Positions 1 through 9,939 of a stretch of DNA of 64,000 bases are shown here, in pieces. This DNA comes from Liriodendron chinense (taxonomy: Eukaryota; Streptophyta; Magnoliopsida; Magnoliales; Magnoliaceae): the NCBI GenBank assembly GCA_003013855.2, contig ML058552.1, positions 992,001 through 1,056,000 on the forward strand, given 5' to 3'. Within the stretch, counting starts at the first letter, position 1. Each line of letters opens with the position of its first letter. Below the pieces are notes generated by a model. The model was given only the letters and a program-made list of their open reading frames with translations. It was not told the DNA's origin and ran no database searches. Position numbers and translations under genes: made by a program.

Positions 1-369
1 TGCCTTCGTAAGTCTAGACAACAAGCCCTTCAGCACGCTCTGACCAAAACATCTAAATGTTCAAATGCAGGAATGTTCGGCATCATAGCAATGGCGACGT
101 CAGAATCGACGGCAGCTGCAAGAAAGAATGCAAGACAAACAAATGATGCATTAGCAAAAATGGAAGCAGAAACTACAAGTCATAATCTAATGTAAAGTGT
201 GAAGGAGTCGTACCAGGAATGGCAGGAAGATCAACAGCAGGCTCCGAAGGTCCCGCAATGCACGCCCCGGAATCAACAACTGTTTCCAAAGCTTTGCCCA
301 GCAGTTCAATAGTCACAACCGGAGATGATGCGACGGAAGTGGCAGAGGCAGGTACTGACCCAATAAGAT

Positions 370-467
370 CTGTAGAAATAAGATAATAATAACAAAATAT
401 GGTTAGTATGATTATGCAGGAATCGAAGAAGAAAAGTACAAAGCAGAACCATAATCGCATTTCTTAC
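370..467 (-). other. Intron near the 3' end of PMD1
   Basis: A 98-bp intron on the minus strand runs from AAG|GTAAGA (donor at 467) to TTTCTACAG|ATC (acceptor at 370). Splicing removes a phase-1 intron and joins the acidic frame of 468-882 exactly to the frame running 369-173, which then ends at TAG. This keeps one open reading frame for the C-terminus and supports the gene model. Confidence 0.75.
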
Positions 468-2455
468 CTTGTGCTCGCGGAATGTCGGGTCCAACTTCGA
501 CCGTAGAAGAGCGTGACGTATCCACGACCTCCAACTCAACAGGACAGTCTACGTGCAATGAACAGCCTGATGGAAGGACCGAAGAAGGATCGACATTCCC
601 CTCATGTATCTCAAGCCCAGGAACGGATTCCTCGGCGTTATCAGCACGAACGGGCAAACAATGATGGACATCCATCGGTAACCCCACAGTCGGTGCTGCG
701 ACAGCCTGAGAAACGAAGACTAAAAGCTCGGAAGAAGGTTGGACCCTGGCATTGTTGTAGAGTTGAGCTTCGAGCGCAGCTATGGCAACATCATCAAGAT
801 CACCTACACCCCCGACTCTGGCATCGTTATCATAATAGTTCGCGAGGGAATCATCGTTGCTGTGATCATTGGCACGATCCACTCTCCAGTCATCGCCAGA
901 ATAATCTACAGGTTCATCTTCGAGCTGCGACCCCGAATCATTGAGGCATGCCTCTCCCTGACCATCACCAGCTTCAGAACCGCCTTTGGCATTGTCCCCC
1001 TCGACATCTGTAGGCTCGGACTCACCTCGTCATGATTATTGACAACCCTATCTTCTTCGTCTGCAATCTCCTCTATCTCTGGAGGATTGATCTGCAACGA
1101 CGGATCCAAACTCCCCCATTTCTTGATATGTAACATTTCTGCCTTTCATAAGTTTTTCTCAGGTGCTGACGGGCGAACTCTTGGTGTGAGTTTTATCTTG
1201 ACTCTCAACTGATCTCTCGCGCGGCCCGGTGGAAGATCGTCAACGAAATCATCAGAAGTTCTAACACCTGCCATGCCTTCTGTAGGCTCACCCTCTTCGA
1301 CAGATGGAGGAGCAGTCTCTACCGGAGGACGCGAAGATCCGACCTCTTACTGACGCCTCTGTATAGGGACCCTGAAGCAATACCATCCGTCTAACGCTCC
1401 ATCTTCTTTCCTACGAGTGATCGGCATGTTCAAGGAAGTCAGATGGTTGGTACCAGGAACTTCGACGGCCTCACGCTGCTTACGAAGATAATCAAGACCG
1501 TCCTCAGGAACGTCATTCAACCTTGGAGGATAGAGATAGAGAGGGAAATCGACAGGTTTGGCATCCCGGAAGCGGGCGTACTGATGCATCCACCATCTCA
1601 TCCAACCATAAGAAGTCGGGGGACGTCGACTACCGCCAGGCAACATGAACCTCGCACCAGTTCGCGTCAAAAAAAGTTGGTCCCACATCCACTCCCAATG
1701 GACAGGACCTGTACTGTATGCTCGTTCTATCCTCGTCACGCTCGGAAAAGTAGACGGAACACCCTGATTGTAGCCGAACTATCTGGCGAACCTGCTCGGA
1801 TAATAAGGCTCGCGCCAGAACTCCATGCCTTCGCGGAACGGGAGAGAGGCAGTTCGGATCGATATTAGGAATTCTCTGTCAGAAGAGTCAACCGAATCCT
1901 CATCATCGATGACTTCGATATCTTCATCAGCAATGGAAGCGGGAAAATGGTAGAAGTCAACTTTATCTTCGCTACAGATCCTTGAAGACACCCATTCTGC
2001 TGTCTTAAGCACCATCTTGGCCTTCATAAACCTGATAAGAGGCGCTTAGTCCGAAAAGAAGTAGGCATGAGGCTTCATGCCATATACCCATGGGAAATAA
2101 ATGCCTAACCAGCCGCAGAAATAATGCCATGGGCAATAGGCAGCATCCATTTCATCAGCAGGTTTGTCCGGATTACTGGCAACATAACCAAACGCCCTAT
2201 ATATCCTGCAGATATAGGTGGCGCTATAGCAAGACGTTGACCACTAGGAAGGGCACCCGCCATGACGAAGCAAGAAACTCTGACGCCATCAGCACTCTTC
2301 GAGCTGGGAAGCGTGACCGCAGACAACCAGTAAGCGAGGAAGCCTGCTAGCTCGCAAGTGGGAGACAATACGTTCGGGCAAGGAAATTTTCATTGGAACC
2401 TTTGTCGTAAGGCCCTTATTCTTTTAACATCAACTTTATATTTTTCGTAGTCGAT

Positions 2456-2557
2456 CTTGAAAGAGAGAAAGGAGAGAGAATTTCACATAAGAAGCTATGC
2501 AGGAGAAAAGAGCATACATCATGAAAAGAAAGAAAGGGACGTCCCGTGAAGACTTAC
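2456..2557 (-). other. Probable intron inside the PMD1 core
   Basis: On the minus strand the PMD core exon ends at AAA|GTAAGT (donor at 2557). A pyrimidine-rich stretch ending in TTTCAAG (acceptor at 2456) follows, and the frame then resumes towards RIRALRQRFQ and the FLAYWLS block. The phases of the two sides do not match perfectly, so a small indel or another acceptor is possible. Confidence 0.5.
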
Positions 2558-4469
2558 TTTAAGCCGTGGCTAAAGTAGACTGACCAATCTTCATAGTGTA
2601 TCTTTGTAATGCAGTCAAATTGTTGCCATTCATTGAACAACTCTAAACACGCCTTGGAATGATAGGCCTTCCGATCACCTTCGCGCCTGAAGCCAGACAA
2701 TTCTTCATCAGAGGGGATATATTCGTGATAATATCCGCCGTGTATGGGCAAGCCCACCATCATCTTAAGATCCCAGAGGGTTATGCTCATCTCTCCTTCA
2801 GGAAGATGGAAAGAGTTGGTAACGGAACTCCAGTACTTTAAGAAGCCCCTAAGAATCGTCGGATCTCATGGAAAGAAGCCAGCAGTTGCCTCGATGGCAT
2901 AGTAGAGCCCGACCTCCCTCAGTACAGCCTCGTGCCGGATCAGAATCTCCTTCGCCCAAGGGATGTAGCTGTCACGACGACTCAGATGCCCTCGTGTACG
3001 GAGGCTCGAAGTCTCCCACATTGCGGACGTGCTCATAGGAAGGAATCTTTGACGCATCGTCTCAGAGAAATGAGTCGGATAAGGTGCATGCGGATCACAT
3101 GTAGGCATGAGGAAAGTCATCTCCTTAATCTCACCAACCTTTTGTTGTTTCCCATTGCTCCCCAGAGTGGCAGTGAGTATTCTCTCAGGAACTGAAGACC
3201 ATCTCTCCACTCCATAGAATTGGCTAGGTCTACGAACATCAGATGGCTCGATGCTCGGAAAAGGTTTACACCTCATAAGAGACTTCTGGTGTAAGATGAC
3301 TTCGCCATCGTAGGGATTCGTGATGCAGATGCCACGCTTAGCAACAATCTTGTTGCTCTCCCATCCAATCTTCATTCATTCATATTTCAAGTCGGAGCTG
3401 TGTCAATCGCTTCGCTTGACTGAGCGCTTTGATGGGTTGTTTTCCGTGCCTTCCTTTCTTCTTACCTTTCTGACCTGTCAGGTTTTCTTCTGCATTTTGA
3501 ACAGGTGTATCTTGAGGACCTGCCTCGATGGCACTCGCCACACCAGCAAGTTGGGCGTACCAATAGTCCCACTCTTGTTCTGTTCCCTGCTTTGGAGGTT
3601 CGGGCGCTGTCTTGTTGACGAAGATGCGCACCAGCACTTCATGAGGAAGCTGCCCAATACGCTCCGAGAAATCCTTTATCTCGGGTTCGACTGTAGGAAA
3701 GAAGCGAGAGTTACGTCTTGGAGGAGGAGGGTTGGAAGGACCTTCGGCCGTTCTTTTCCAACCGCGCTTCATCGGCGTCGGACCAGAAGCATGCGACCCA
3801 GAAGTTTCACCAGAAGATCCCATTATCGCTACTGCAATTCACTGCAACGCGTAAACAGAACAACATTAGAAAACAACTCGATACACACGGGCAAATAGCC
3901 TAATGAAATTGTGTCACAAACACAAGCACAACATGTAGAGCACAAGCAACAAAGCATGAAAGCAACAAAATCAAGAGCATAGTATATCAATCATCATACG
4001 CATTTCATAACAAAGCAACTGTCATCATACATGCACGCATACATGTGATTGATGCACACACAAAATCACAGATTGAACCCGCAATACATCCATGCATTTA
4101 GCCCAAAAGCAGCCTTGACAAGTCCAGGTGCTTCTACGTAGGTACTGGACAGAGTCGGGAAACGATTTCGGTAGTATATATATGCAGCTGTTCGCATACA
4201 GCAATTTCACAAGCAATCAGGACGCTATAAGCGTACTCTGGCAGACATACTCTGAACCTGCCTAAAATAGATAGTCGCGAGCTGTGACAGGCCAAAGTAG
4301 GCAGCCAACTGCAGGCCCAAGGCACTAAGCTCCAATCGTGCTTGAAGTTTAAGTGTTCTAGCCTCAAACAGCACTGAATTTTACTGAGAAACGGAGCCAG
4401 AAATGCCATTTCTTCATCGAGTGCAAAGCAGGGGCTAAAAATGGAAATTTTAGCTAAGTGTTGGGCTCA

Positions 4470-4821
4470 CATGCGCCCAAGGTGGAGCCCTAGGCGCATG
4501 AGGTCCCTCAAATTCGCCCAGTTCACAAAATTGGAAAATGCAACTTCATCTCATAAGGCATCAGGCGCATGTGCAATCTGACATGCACCCGGCTCAGAAG
4601 AAAGGAAGGAAACGAGCTTGGAATTCAATGCACCAGGCGCATGTGCATCAACACATGCGCCCACCTCTAATTTTTTGGGAAAACACAAGTCCTGGGCAGT
4701 GCCCTGGGCGCATGCCCAGAACAACATGCGCCTGGGACATGCGCCCACATCTTCAGAGGCAATCTGACATGCGCCTGAAGGGGTTTCTTCACCGAAAGAT
4801 GGATGACAGGCCACATGCGCC
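4470..4821. repeat. CATGCGCC / GGCGCATG inverted-repeat cluster
   Basis: Ten copies of the 8-mer CATGCGCC occur in about 350 bases, in both orientations (for example 4470-4477, 4493-4500, 4564-4571, 4814-4821). They are separated by unrelated sequence. The cluster lies just downstream of a minus-strand TATA box and upstream of PMD1. The pattern is dispersed, not a tandem array. No function can be assigned. Confidence 0.8.
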
Positions 4822-4925
4822 CACAAGGGGACCACTTGGGCCTGTAGCTTGAGGGTGAGCTCTCTCACCTTGGGAAAATCAAGTTTTCTGACTCGAGGAA
4901 ATGTTGGAATGACTCAGTGAGTCAA

Positions 4926-4934
4926 CTATTTATA
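4926..4934 (-). promoter_or_regulatory. Candidate TATA box upstream of PMD1
   Basis: The minus strand reads TATAAATAG here, a good plant TATA box, about 1.1 kb upstream of the PMD1 start codon. A leader of that length would need a 5' UTR intron. TTGCAG just upstream of the ATG at 3823 could be its acceptor. This is a motif match only. Confidence 0.35.
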
Positions 4935-5099
4935 CTTGAGCCTAAGGGACCGGTGCACTGCACTAGCGTGACGTAAGCATCCAGCGCAGCACACCGGGGT
5001 GGCACTTGTTGGGCCTCAAATTTACACCCATTGTAAAAAAATATACAATGGTCTATTGACAATGATTTAGATCAGTTTTGGGGCCGGGAAAGCCCTGAA

Positions 5100-6454
5100 A
5101 ACACCAGTTCGACCCTAATCGCTCGATAGCGACCAAAATCCGTGAACAGCATTTCGGAGCGGAACTGGACATGCGCTCCTCAAAAGGCTCATATGAACCA
5201 GATGAAGAGCCAGCATCCCCAAGAATATCCTGCTTGTCCTCATCGGTGGTCTAGTGCCAGTAAGGAATGCGTCGATACAGAGACTGCTCAGCAACTCAGT
5301 GCTAGTATGGGGCGGTCGCCATAAGAAAAGTCCGCAGCTCAAAACCATACAAATCAGCAGTCAAGTGACTCGCCTAGGATCCATTAACCCTAGTCCTAAA
5401 GTCAGATGATCTAGATGGAAGTGCTCGATGCCCGATACCCGTAAAAGCAAAAGGAGGAACATCCAGCTCATACTCGAACTTCCGCAGGAACCGGATAGGG
5501 TGATAAGAAAAGTAAGATCGAAAGCCTACCAGCATCAGAGGAAGGCAGTGTGCATCACAAAGTATTGGAGGAAGTGCAAGCCAAGATGACTCCTAACGAA
5601 CATTCCAGTCATGAAGTTTAGCAAACATCCTGCGCTATAAGGGCTCACTCATCCTAGCCGTATGAGGAAGAAACTCCATGATGTGTCGCATGAGGTCTGG
5701 GCAACGGGTGCCAGGAAATGGTACATGAACAGTCAGCGAAAGACGCTCCCATAGCCAGACCTGATCACAAGAAAGAAAAGAAATTCAGCTAGAGCAGAGC
5801 AATTCCCAAAAGACAAGAAAAGAAAAGAAAAGCGCAGAGAAGATACCTGAAGAAATGCACAACAGCTGCGAAGAACACGAGTGCGGCCCAGGGCACAGTC
5901 AGTCAGCCCATTAAACAGCTCAGCCAGGATGAGAGAAATGATCCCCTAACGACGAACGACTCGGCTCATCACCTCAAGGAGCAAAGGAGTCTGAGATCTG
6001 CGCCATCCTGAGAATAGCACCTCAGCTATCAAACAGAACATCAGTGCATTCCTAGAAAGTAAGGACCCTGCCACACTCCGAGGACCCGAGAAAAGATCAT
6101 ACAGCAAGTTCAAGGAAAACACCACAGCATCTGGCCGGCAGCTACAGGCTGAACAAGATATGGGATCCCAAACCAGTTCTGCGATGTGGCAGTCTTTGGC
6201 AAAGTCTTCGGCGAAAAATACTGAGTATAATCCCAAGGAAGACAAATCAAATGCGCAAGCTCCTCCAAAGAATGTCCCATCTCCATGTCGTTGAACGCAA
6301 ACAAGTTCAACGAAGGGACTCAGTCAATCAGTGCAACCCCGAGCATCCTCCAATCAATGTCAACTCTAGCTATATGGATCAAACCGTCGAAGCCATAGGA
6401 CTCCAAGTCTCGAATCTCATAAGCCGACAGTTTTCAAGCTAAGCAAGCAATCAT
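5100..6454 (-). pseudogene. PMD2: decayed PMD/DUF7745-like gene
   Basis: The minus strand begins with an ATG in good context (CTCACCATGAT, 6454). It continues SAYEIRDLESYGFDGLIHI, LNLFAFNDMEMGHSLEELAH, a later block FSLNLLYDLFSGPRSV, then ILAELFNGLTDCALGRTRVL and VWLWERLSL. The order (short N-terminal helix block, acidic EELAHL motif, WLWERL motif) resembles PMD and the related DUF7745-type plant proteins. The frame is interrupted by TGA 6434-6436, TGA 6320-6322, TAG 5946-5948, TAG 5635-5637, TAG 5593-5595 and a shift between about 6245 and 6110. Further stops follow downstream. The 3' end is uncertain. It sits between two other PMD pseudogenes on the same strand. Family placement is moderately sure, and the gene is clearly non-functional. 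Confidence 0.65.
5761..5846 (-). other. Intron in PMD2
   Basis: An 86-bp phase-0 intron lies on the minus strand, donor CTTCAG|GTATCT at 5846 and acceptor GTGATCAG|GTC at 5761. It joins RSCCAFLQ to VWLWERLSL, a junction that makes one sensible PMD-like motif. The correct splice signals in an otherwise broken frame argue for recent loss of coding capacity. Confidence 0.7.
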
Positions 6455-7460
6455 GGTGAGCAAGAAGGATGAGGAAGCAGCTGACAAGTCCTCACAGGAA
6501 TCCCCTCCAGGACAAAAGGCCCAGGAATCGATGATAGCTCATCAAGGATCGGAAGGTCAACGGGCGAAGGAGAAGGAAACGCTGGAACCTCTGCAGACTC
6601 AACAGCCCCTGACCTATCCCCAGTAGCAGCTATGTCTGATGTAGTTGCATCGCTGTCTGAAACTGTCACGACCTCAGCCGCATGAGAAGGCTCGCCCACC
6701 TCGTGAACCGAGTGCGTAAAGGACCGACGATCAGGAGAAGGACGGTACTCTCCATCAAAAGGGCGATCAGTAAAGTTCACGCCACACATCGTGGCATCCT
6801 GACCAATCGGACCGGTGGAAAATACATCTGAACCGTCAAGAAAGGCCTTGGCAACCCCGATCGAAGAATCAACGGTCAGATCTGGACCTACGACCCTCTC
6901 CAACAGGAAGTCGTGAATCCAATTATCATCCTGACCAATCAAAGGTATCATCGGGACATCCACACCATCCATCATCAGGGGGACATCATCAATGATCACA
7001 TCAAGTCCACCCAAGCAAGTATGCAGCACATCTCAGCCATCATCAAGAGCATCCAAACCGTCAAAGGTATCATCTGAACCATCCATACCATCCAAACATG
7101 AGATCAGCCCATCTATGTCCATCGTGACCCCATCATCACCATCGATCACATCATCCATGTGGCCCACACTCAAAGGATGTATAGCCTCACCGATGTCCCA
7201 TCTCCTCATCCCATCCATACCATCCATTTCTCCCATAATCAATGACCCATTCAAATATGAATTTCCAGCATGGCTGCCATTAATAGGGACATTCAAAGCT
7301 CCACCAATCACCATCCTTAAACCCTCATCAATGCCCCCATTCAATGCTCCATCTCTACCATCCATTAAAGAGATCTCTCCATCATTAAAGCCTTCACCAA
7401 TTTCTGGAGTGTGGGACCCACCAACCTCTCCCACAAGGGCCCCCAAGCCATCATCAATGG
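6451..7460 (-). pseudogene. Asp/Gly-rich acidic reading frame, possible exon
   Basis: From an acceptor-like site (a long pyrimidine tract ending GGGCAG at 7461) the minus strand stays open to 6451 apart from one TGA at 7033-7035. The protein is acidic. Its first half is a degenerate repeat of MDG, IDG and LDGMDG-type units; its second half is less repetitive (HEVGEPSHAAEVVTVSDSD). I do not recognise a domain. It lies immediately upstream of the PMD2 start codon, so it could be a C-terminal or linker exon of a neighbouring PMD gene. The repeated part also gives an open frame on the plus strand, so the coding claim is weak. Confidence 0.35.
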
Positions 7461-7888
7461 CTGCCCAAGAAAGGACCAAGCAAGAAAAAGAAAAAAAGAG
7501 AAGGGAAGATGAGACAAAGAGAAGATTCATGTCTGGAATCAAATTCTCCAGTACAGAGAATGTGGGGACAGGAGCAGTGACCAGAAGGGAATGTCCGAGC
7601 ACGAGTCAGTCCAGGCCGCACAAGAGGCGACGTTTGGGCGGCCCGCTGTGGGCCGCCCGTACGGACGCCCTCCCTCTCTCTCCGCGAGATTGGTTCCATA
7701 GTCGTTGGTAGGTGAGGCTAATAGTCCACGTCAACAGATGGCATCCTGAGGGCCGCCCAAAACTCCAATCAACTCCAGATTTCATTTGAAGATGATCAGA
7801 ATCATCTGGAAGGTACCCCACCTGTCCAATCACGAAGTATTACGGCCAGTATGGGTCTGATCAAGTCAAAGAAAAGGAAAATTGATCA

Positions 7889-8220
7889 AGAGGGGCCCAC
7901 AAGCAATCTGAGCCATTCAAAGACTAGATCATCATGATCTAAACCATGGAAGAGTTCACATGAGTCATAAAATAGCAAGATCGAAGGCTTGATCATAAAA
8001 AAGGAGGCCAGAGTCTAAGATCTGATCATTAAGTGGGCCCACAGGGCTGAAAAGAGCAATCTGGGCCGTTCAAGTCATCATCCGCACCATTGAAAGCCTT
8101 CTTAGCCCACAAAATATCAAGAAAAGGTGCTCCAAAGAAAAGTTGAAGTTTGTAAAGGGCCCATAGGGCCAAATCAAGAGATCTGAACCGTTCAAGTCGT
8201 CATCCATGCAGTTGAGAAAC
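7889..8220. repeat. Three degenerate GGGCCCA... repeats
   Basis: Related blocks beginning GGGCCCAC or GGGCCCAT and continuing with CAATCTGAGCCGTTCAAG-like sequence and a TCATCATCC-like block start near 7889, 8034 and 8157, at spacings of about 145 and 123 bp. No coding potential was seen in 7610-8400 beyond these repeats. They resemble, distantly, the repeat units in the GL-1 LTRs. Confidence 0.5.
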
Positions 8221-8402
8221 CTTATCTTCCATAAAGTATCAAAAAATGAGTCAAGAGTCAAGACATCCAATCATCATCAAGAGGTTTTGAGGCAAATCAA
8301 GGGTTATGTATTCATTTAGAAGATCTTAATACAACAGAAAGATAAAAGTAAAAAGGGTTTTAGAAGGCAAGAAGGCCATACAAAGCTGAATACTGAAGCA
8401 AA

Positions 8403-9894
8403 CTACAGATCACCAACATAGTCGTCAGCATCCCTCATCTCATCCCACTCCCGACGATGAAGGTCCATTAGAGGAGCTGTCACCGATCCGCCAGCATATC
8501 TGCGACGACCCCCTAGAACATAGAGTGAAGGAAGCAGAGGCCCCTGTCCGTACAGTAAGTACCATTCATCGTAGTCATGATCCGGGATCGTGAAGCAAAA
8601 TCCAGGCTGGCCCACAAGAGCATTGGCAATCTTATCAGCTGGGATCTGAGCAGCCAGAGGAGGTGCGGAACAAGGAACCCGAGCTACACCAGTGATCTGT
8701 CGGAGCAGCCTCTCATCTAAATACCTCTAAAATGATTCAGCATCGAAAAGCATGATCCGAAGACATGAAGAATCATACGCCTCAACATGCTGAGGGGTGT
8801 AGTAAAGAGGGAAGTTGGTGTATGACATCGAAGCAAACTACAACGAAGAAGTTCATCACAATCAGTCACAAAGCAGCACGACGGATAAGGAAAACAAGAT
8901 ATGTACATCCTTGACGGTCAGTCCGTCTATGTCAGCGCACCAATTGTCCCTAGACACTTAAGAATTCCGTCGACGGTTTTGCTGGTGCCACTGCATGAAG
9001 CGGTACAAAGATGGCTCAACGTCATCTCATATCCTCGGTGAGAGATGAGCAAAATGATCGTAAAAACAAGTCTGGGGAAGGGCAGACATAATGATCAGAT
9101 AAAGAAAGAAGACAAATGTCTCCAGGGAAGGCTAAAAAGAGTACCTCCACGACGGGCCAGAAACCTGTAGGACCGGCTACTCCGAGAGGTCTTATCTAAG
9201 CCTTGGAAGATATGCGTCAAGATAGCCCCATTCCAATTATACGAATGGTGAAGATCCTCAACCAAACGAAGAAATTTAGGGTTGATCCTCTCGTTCGCAT
9301 GGCAGAAAAGGAATGACCCAAAGGCGTAAGTAATCATGGCTCGTGCTTTGTGAAGGGCCTCTACCTTGGTAGTAGGGATTACAGCTGCGAAGGTGTTGTA
9401 AAACCAACGCAGTTTCACTTGGTGGCCCTGGAATTTGTGCTCAGGAGGGATGGCTCCCACAAGTCGTAGCCAGTCAGTGGAAGTGATGGGTGCAAGAGAG
9501 CCTACGTGGGGAACAACTACCCCATGGAATGGAAAGCCAATCTGCATATATATATGTCCAGGGGAGTTATTCCCCACTCGCCACAAGGGAGTTGAAAGGT
9601 GTGGGTCTCATCCCGCCACCTCTCACACAGAGCCACAAGCAGCATGCGGTTGGCGTTATTATTGTGAAAGAGCAAAGTAAGGAGGCCGACAAAAGGGGTA
9701 TCAGCCAGAACACGTTCATGCAAAGGCTGTGGGTGTTTCACCCAATCATCCCAGAGATCTCTGGTACCTCGACCCTTTATGGAGGGAAGAGGTTGGTGCT
9801 CCTTAGCTATGGAATACATATGAGCCCCTCGGCGAACAATGAAGGCCGGATCATCCTCATCGACCGCCCTTCGCCCCCTTGTACCATCCGCCAT
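8403..9894 (-). pseudogene. PMD3: decayed MAIN-like plant mobile domain gene
   Basis: The minus strand encodes a MAIN-like plant mobile domain protein. The start chosen is the ATG at 9894 (MADGTRGRRAVDEDDP). Motifs in order are ALCERWRDETHTFQLPCGEW (about 9590-9650), IGFPFHG, DWLRLVGAIPPEHK, ARAMITYAFGSFLF, SYNWNGAILTHIF, QWHQQNRRR and a C-terminal part ending YVGDL at 8403. ERWRxETHTFxLPCGE is a hallmark of the family. Damage consists of a 2-nt frameshift in a TA run near 9550, TGA 9027-9029, TAA 8958-8960 and TAG 8727-8729. An intron at 8838-8906 is intact. Members are nuclear proteins connected with silencing, or passengers of mobile elements. This copy cannot make a full protein. Confidence 0.85.
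8838..8906 (-). other. Short intron in PMD3
   Basis: A 69-bp phase-0 intron lies on the minus strand, donor AAGGAT|GTACAT at 8906 and acceptor CGTTGTAG|TTT at 8838. It joins DIDGLTVKD to FASMSYTNFPLYYTPQH in one frame. A second possible intron, GGAG|GTACTC (9144) to TTCCCCAG (9072), has good ends but the phases do not match. Confidence 0.65.
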
Positions 9895-9939
9895 CAAATC
9901 CTTCAAGCTTGGTAAGGTAAGTCCCTATTCTTTACCCGT

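Larger units (their letters stand above)
173..3823 (-). pseudogene. PMD1: decayed plant mobile domain gene
   Basis: The minus strand encodes, in pieces, a plant mobile domain protein (PMD, the aminotransferase-like family found in plant genes, MULEs and gypsy elements). The start chosen is the ATG at 3823 (MGSSGETSGS). The core motif SITLWDLKMMVGLPIHGGYY lies at about 2700-2760, followed by ELAGFLAYWLS (about 2335-2365), ILA/IYR-type and CPWHYFCGWLG (about 2110-2145), HWEWMWDQLF (about 1680-1710) and an acidic C-terminal tail. The frame is broken by TGA 2866-2868, TGA 2390-2392, TAA 2046-2048, TAG 1779-1781, TAA 1347-1349 and TGA 1146-1148. Frame also shifts near 3380, 2213 and 1030. Two introns are still recognisable. 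Proteins of this family have been linked to silencing and development (MAIN/MAIL), but many copies are mobile. The function of this copy is presumed lost. The family call is sure; the exact exon structure is not. Confidence 0.85.

Noticed and set aside
4551..4868. A 105-codon minus-strand ORF with repeated GACQIA-like words
   Set aside because: It has no ATG start, and its repeats are simply the CATGCGCC words translated. The opposite strand is open as well.
6992..7711. A 239-codon plus-strand ORF rich in Ser and Pro
   Set aside because: It is the opposite strand of the Asp/Gly-rich repeat frame. The PSxPSI-type repeats come from CATCCAT words, and no start context or splice site supports it.
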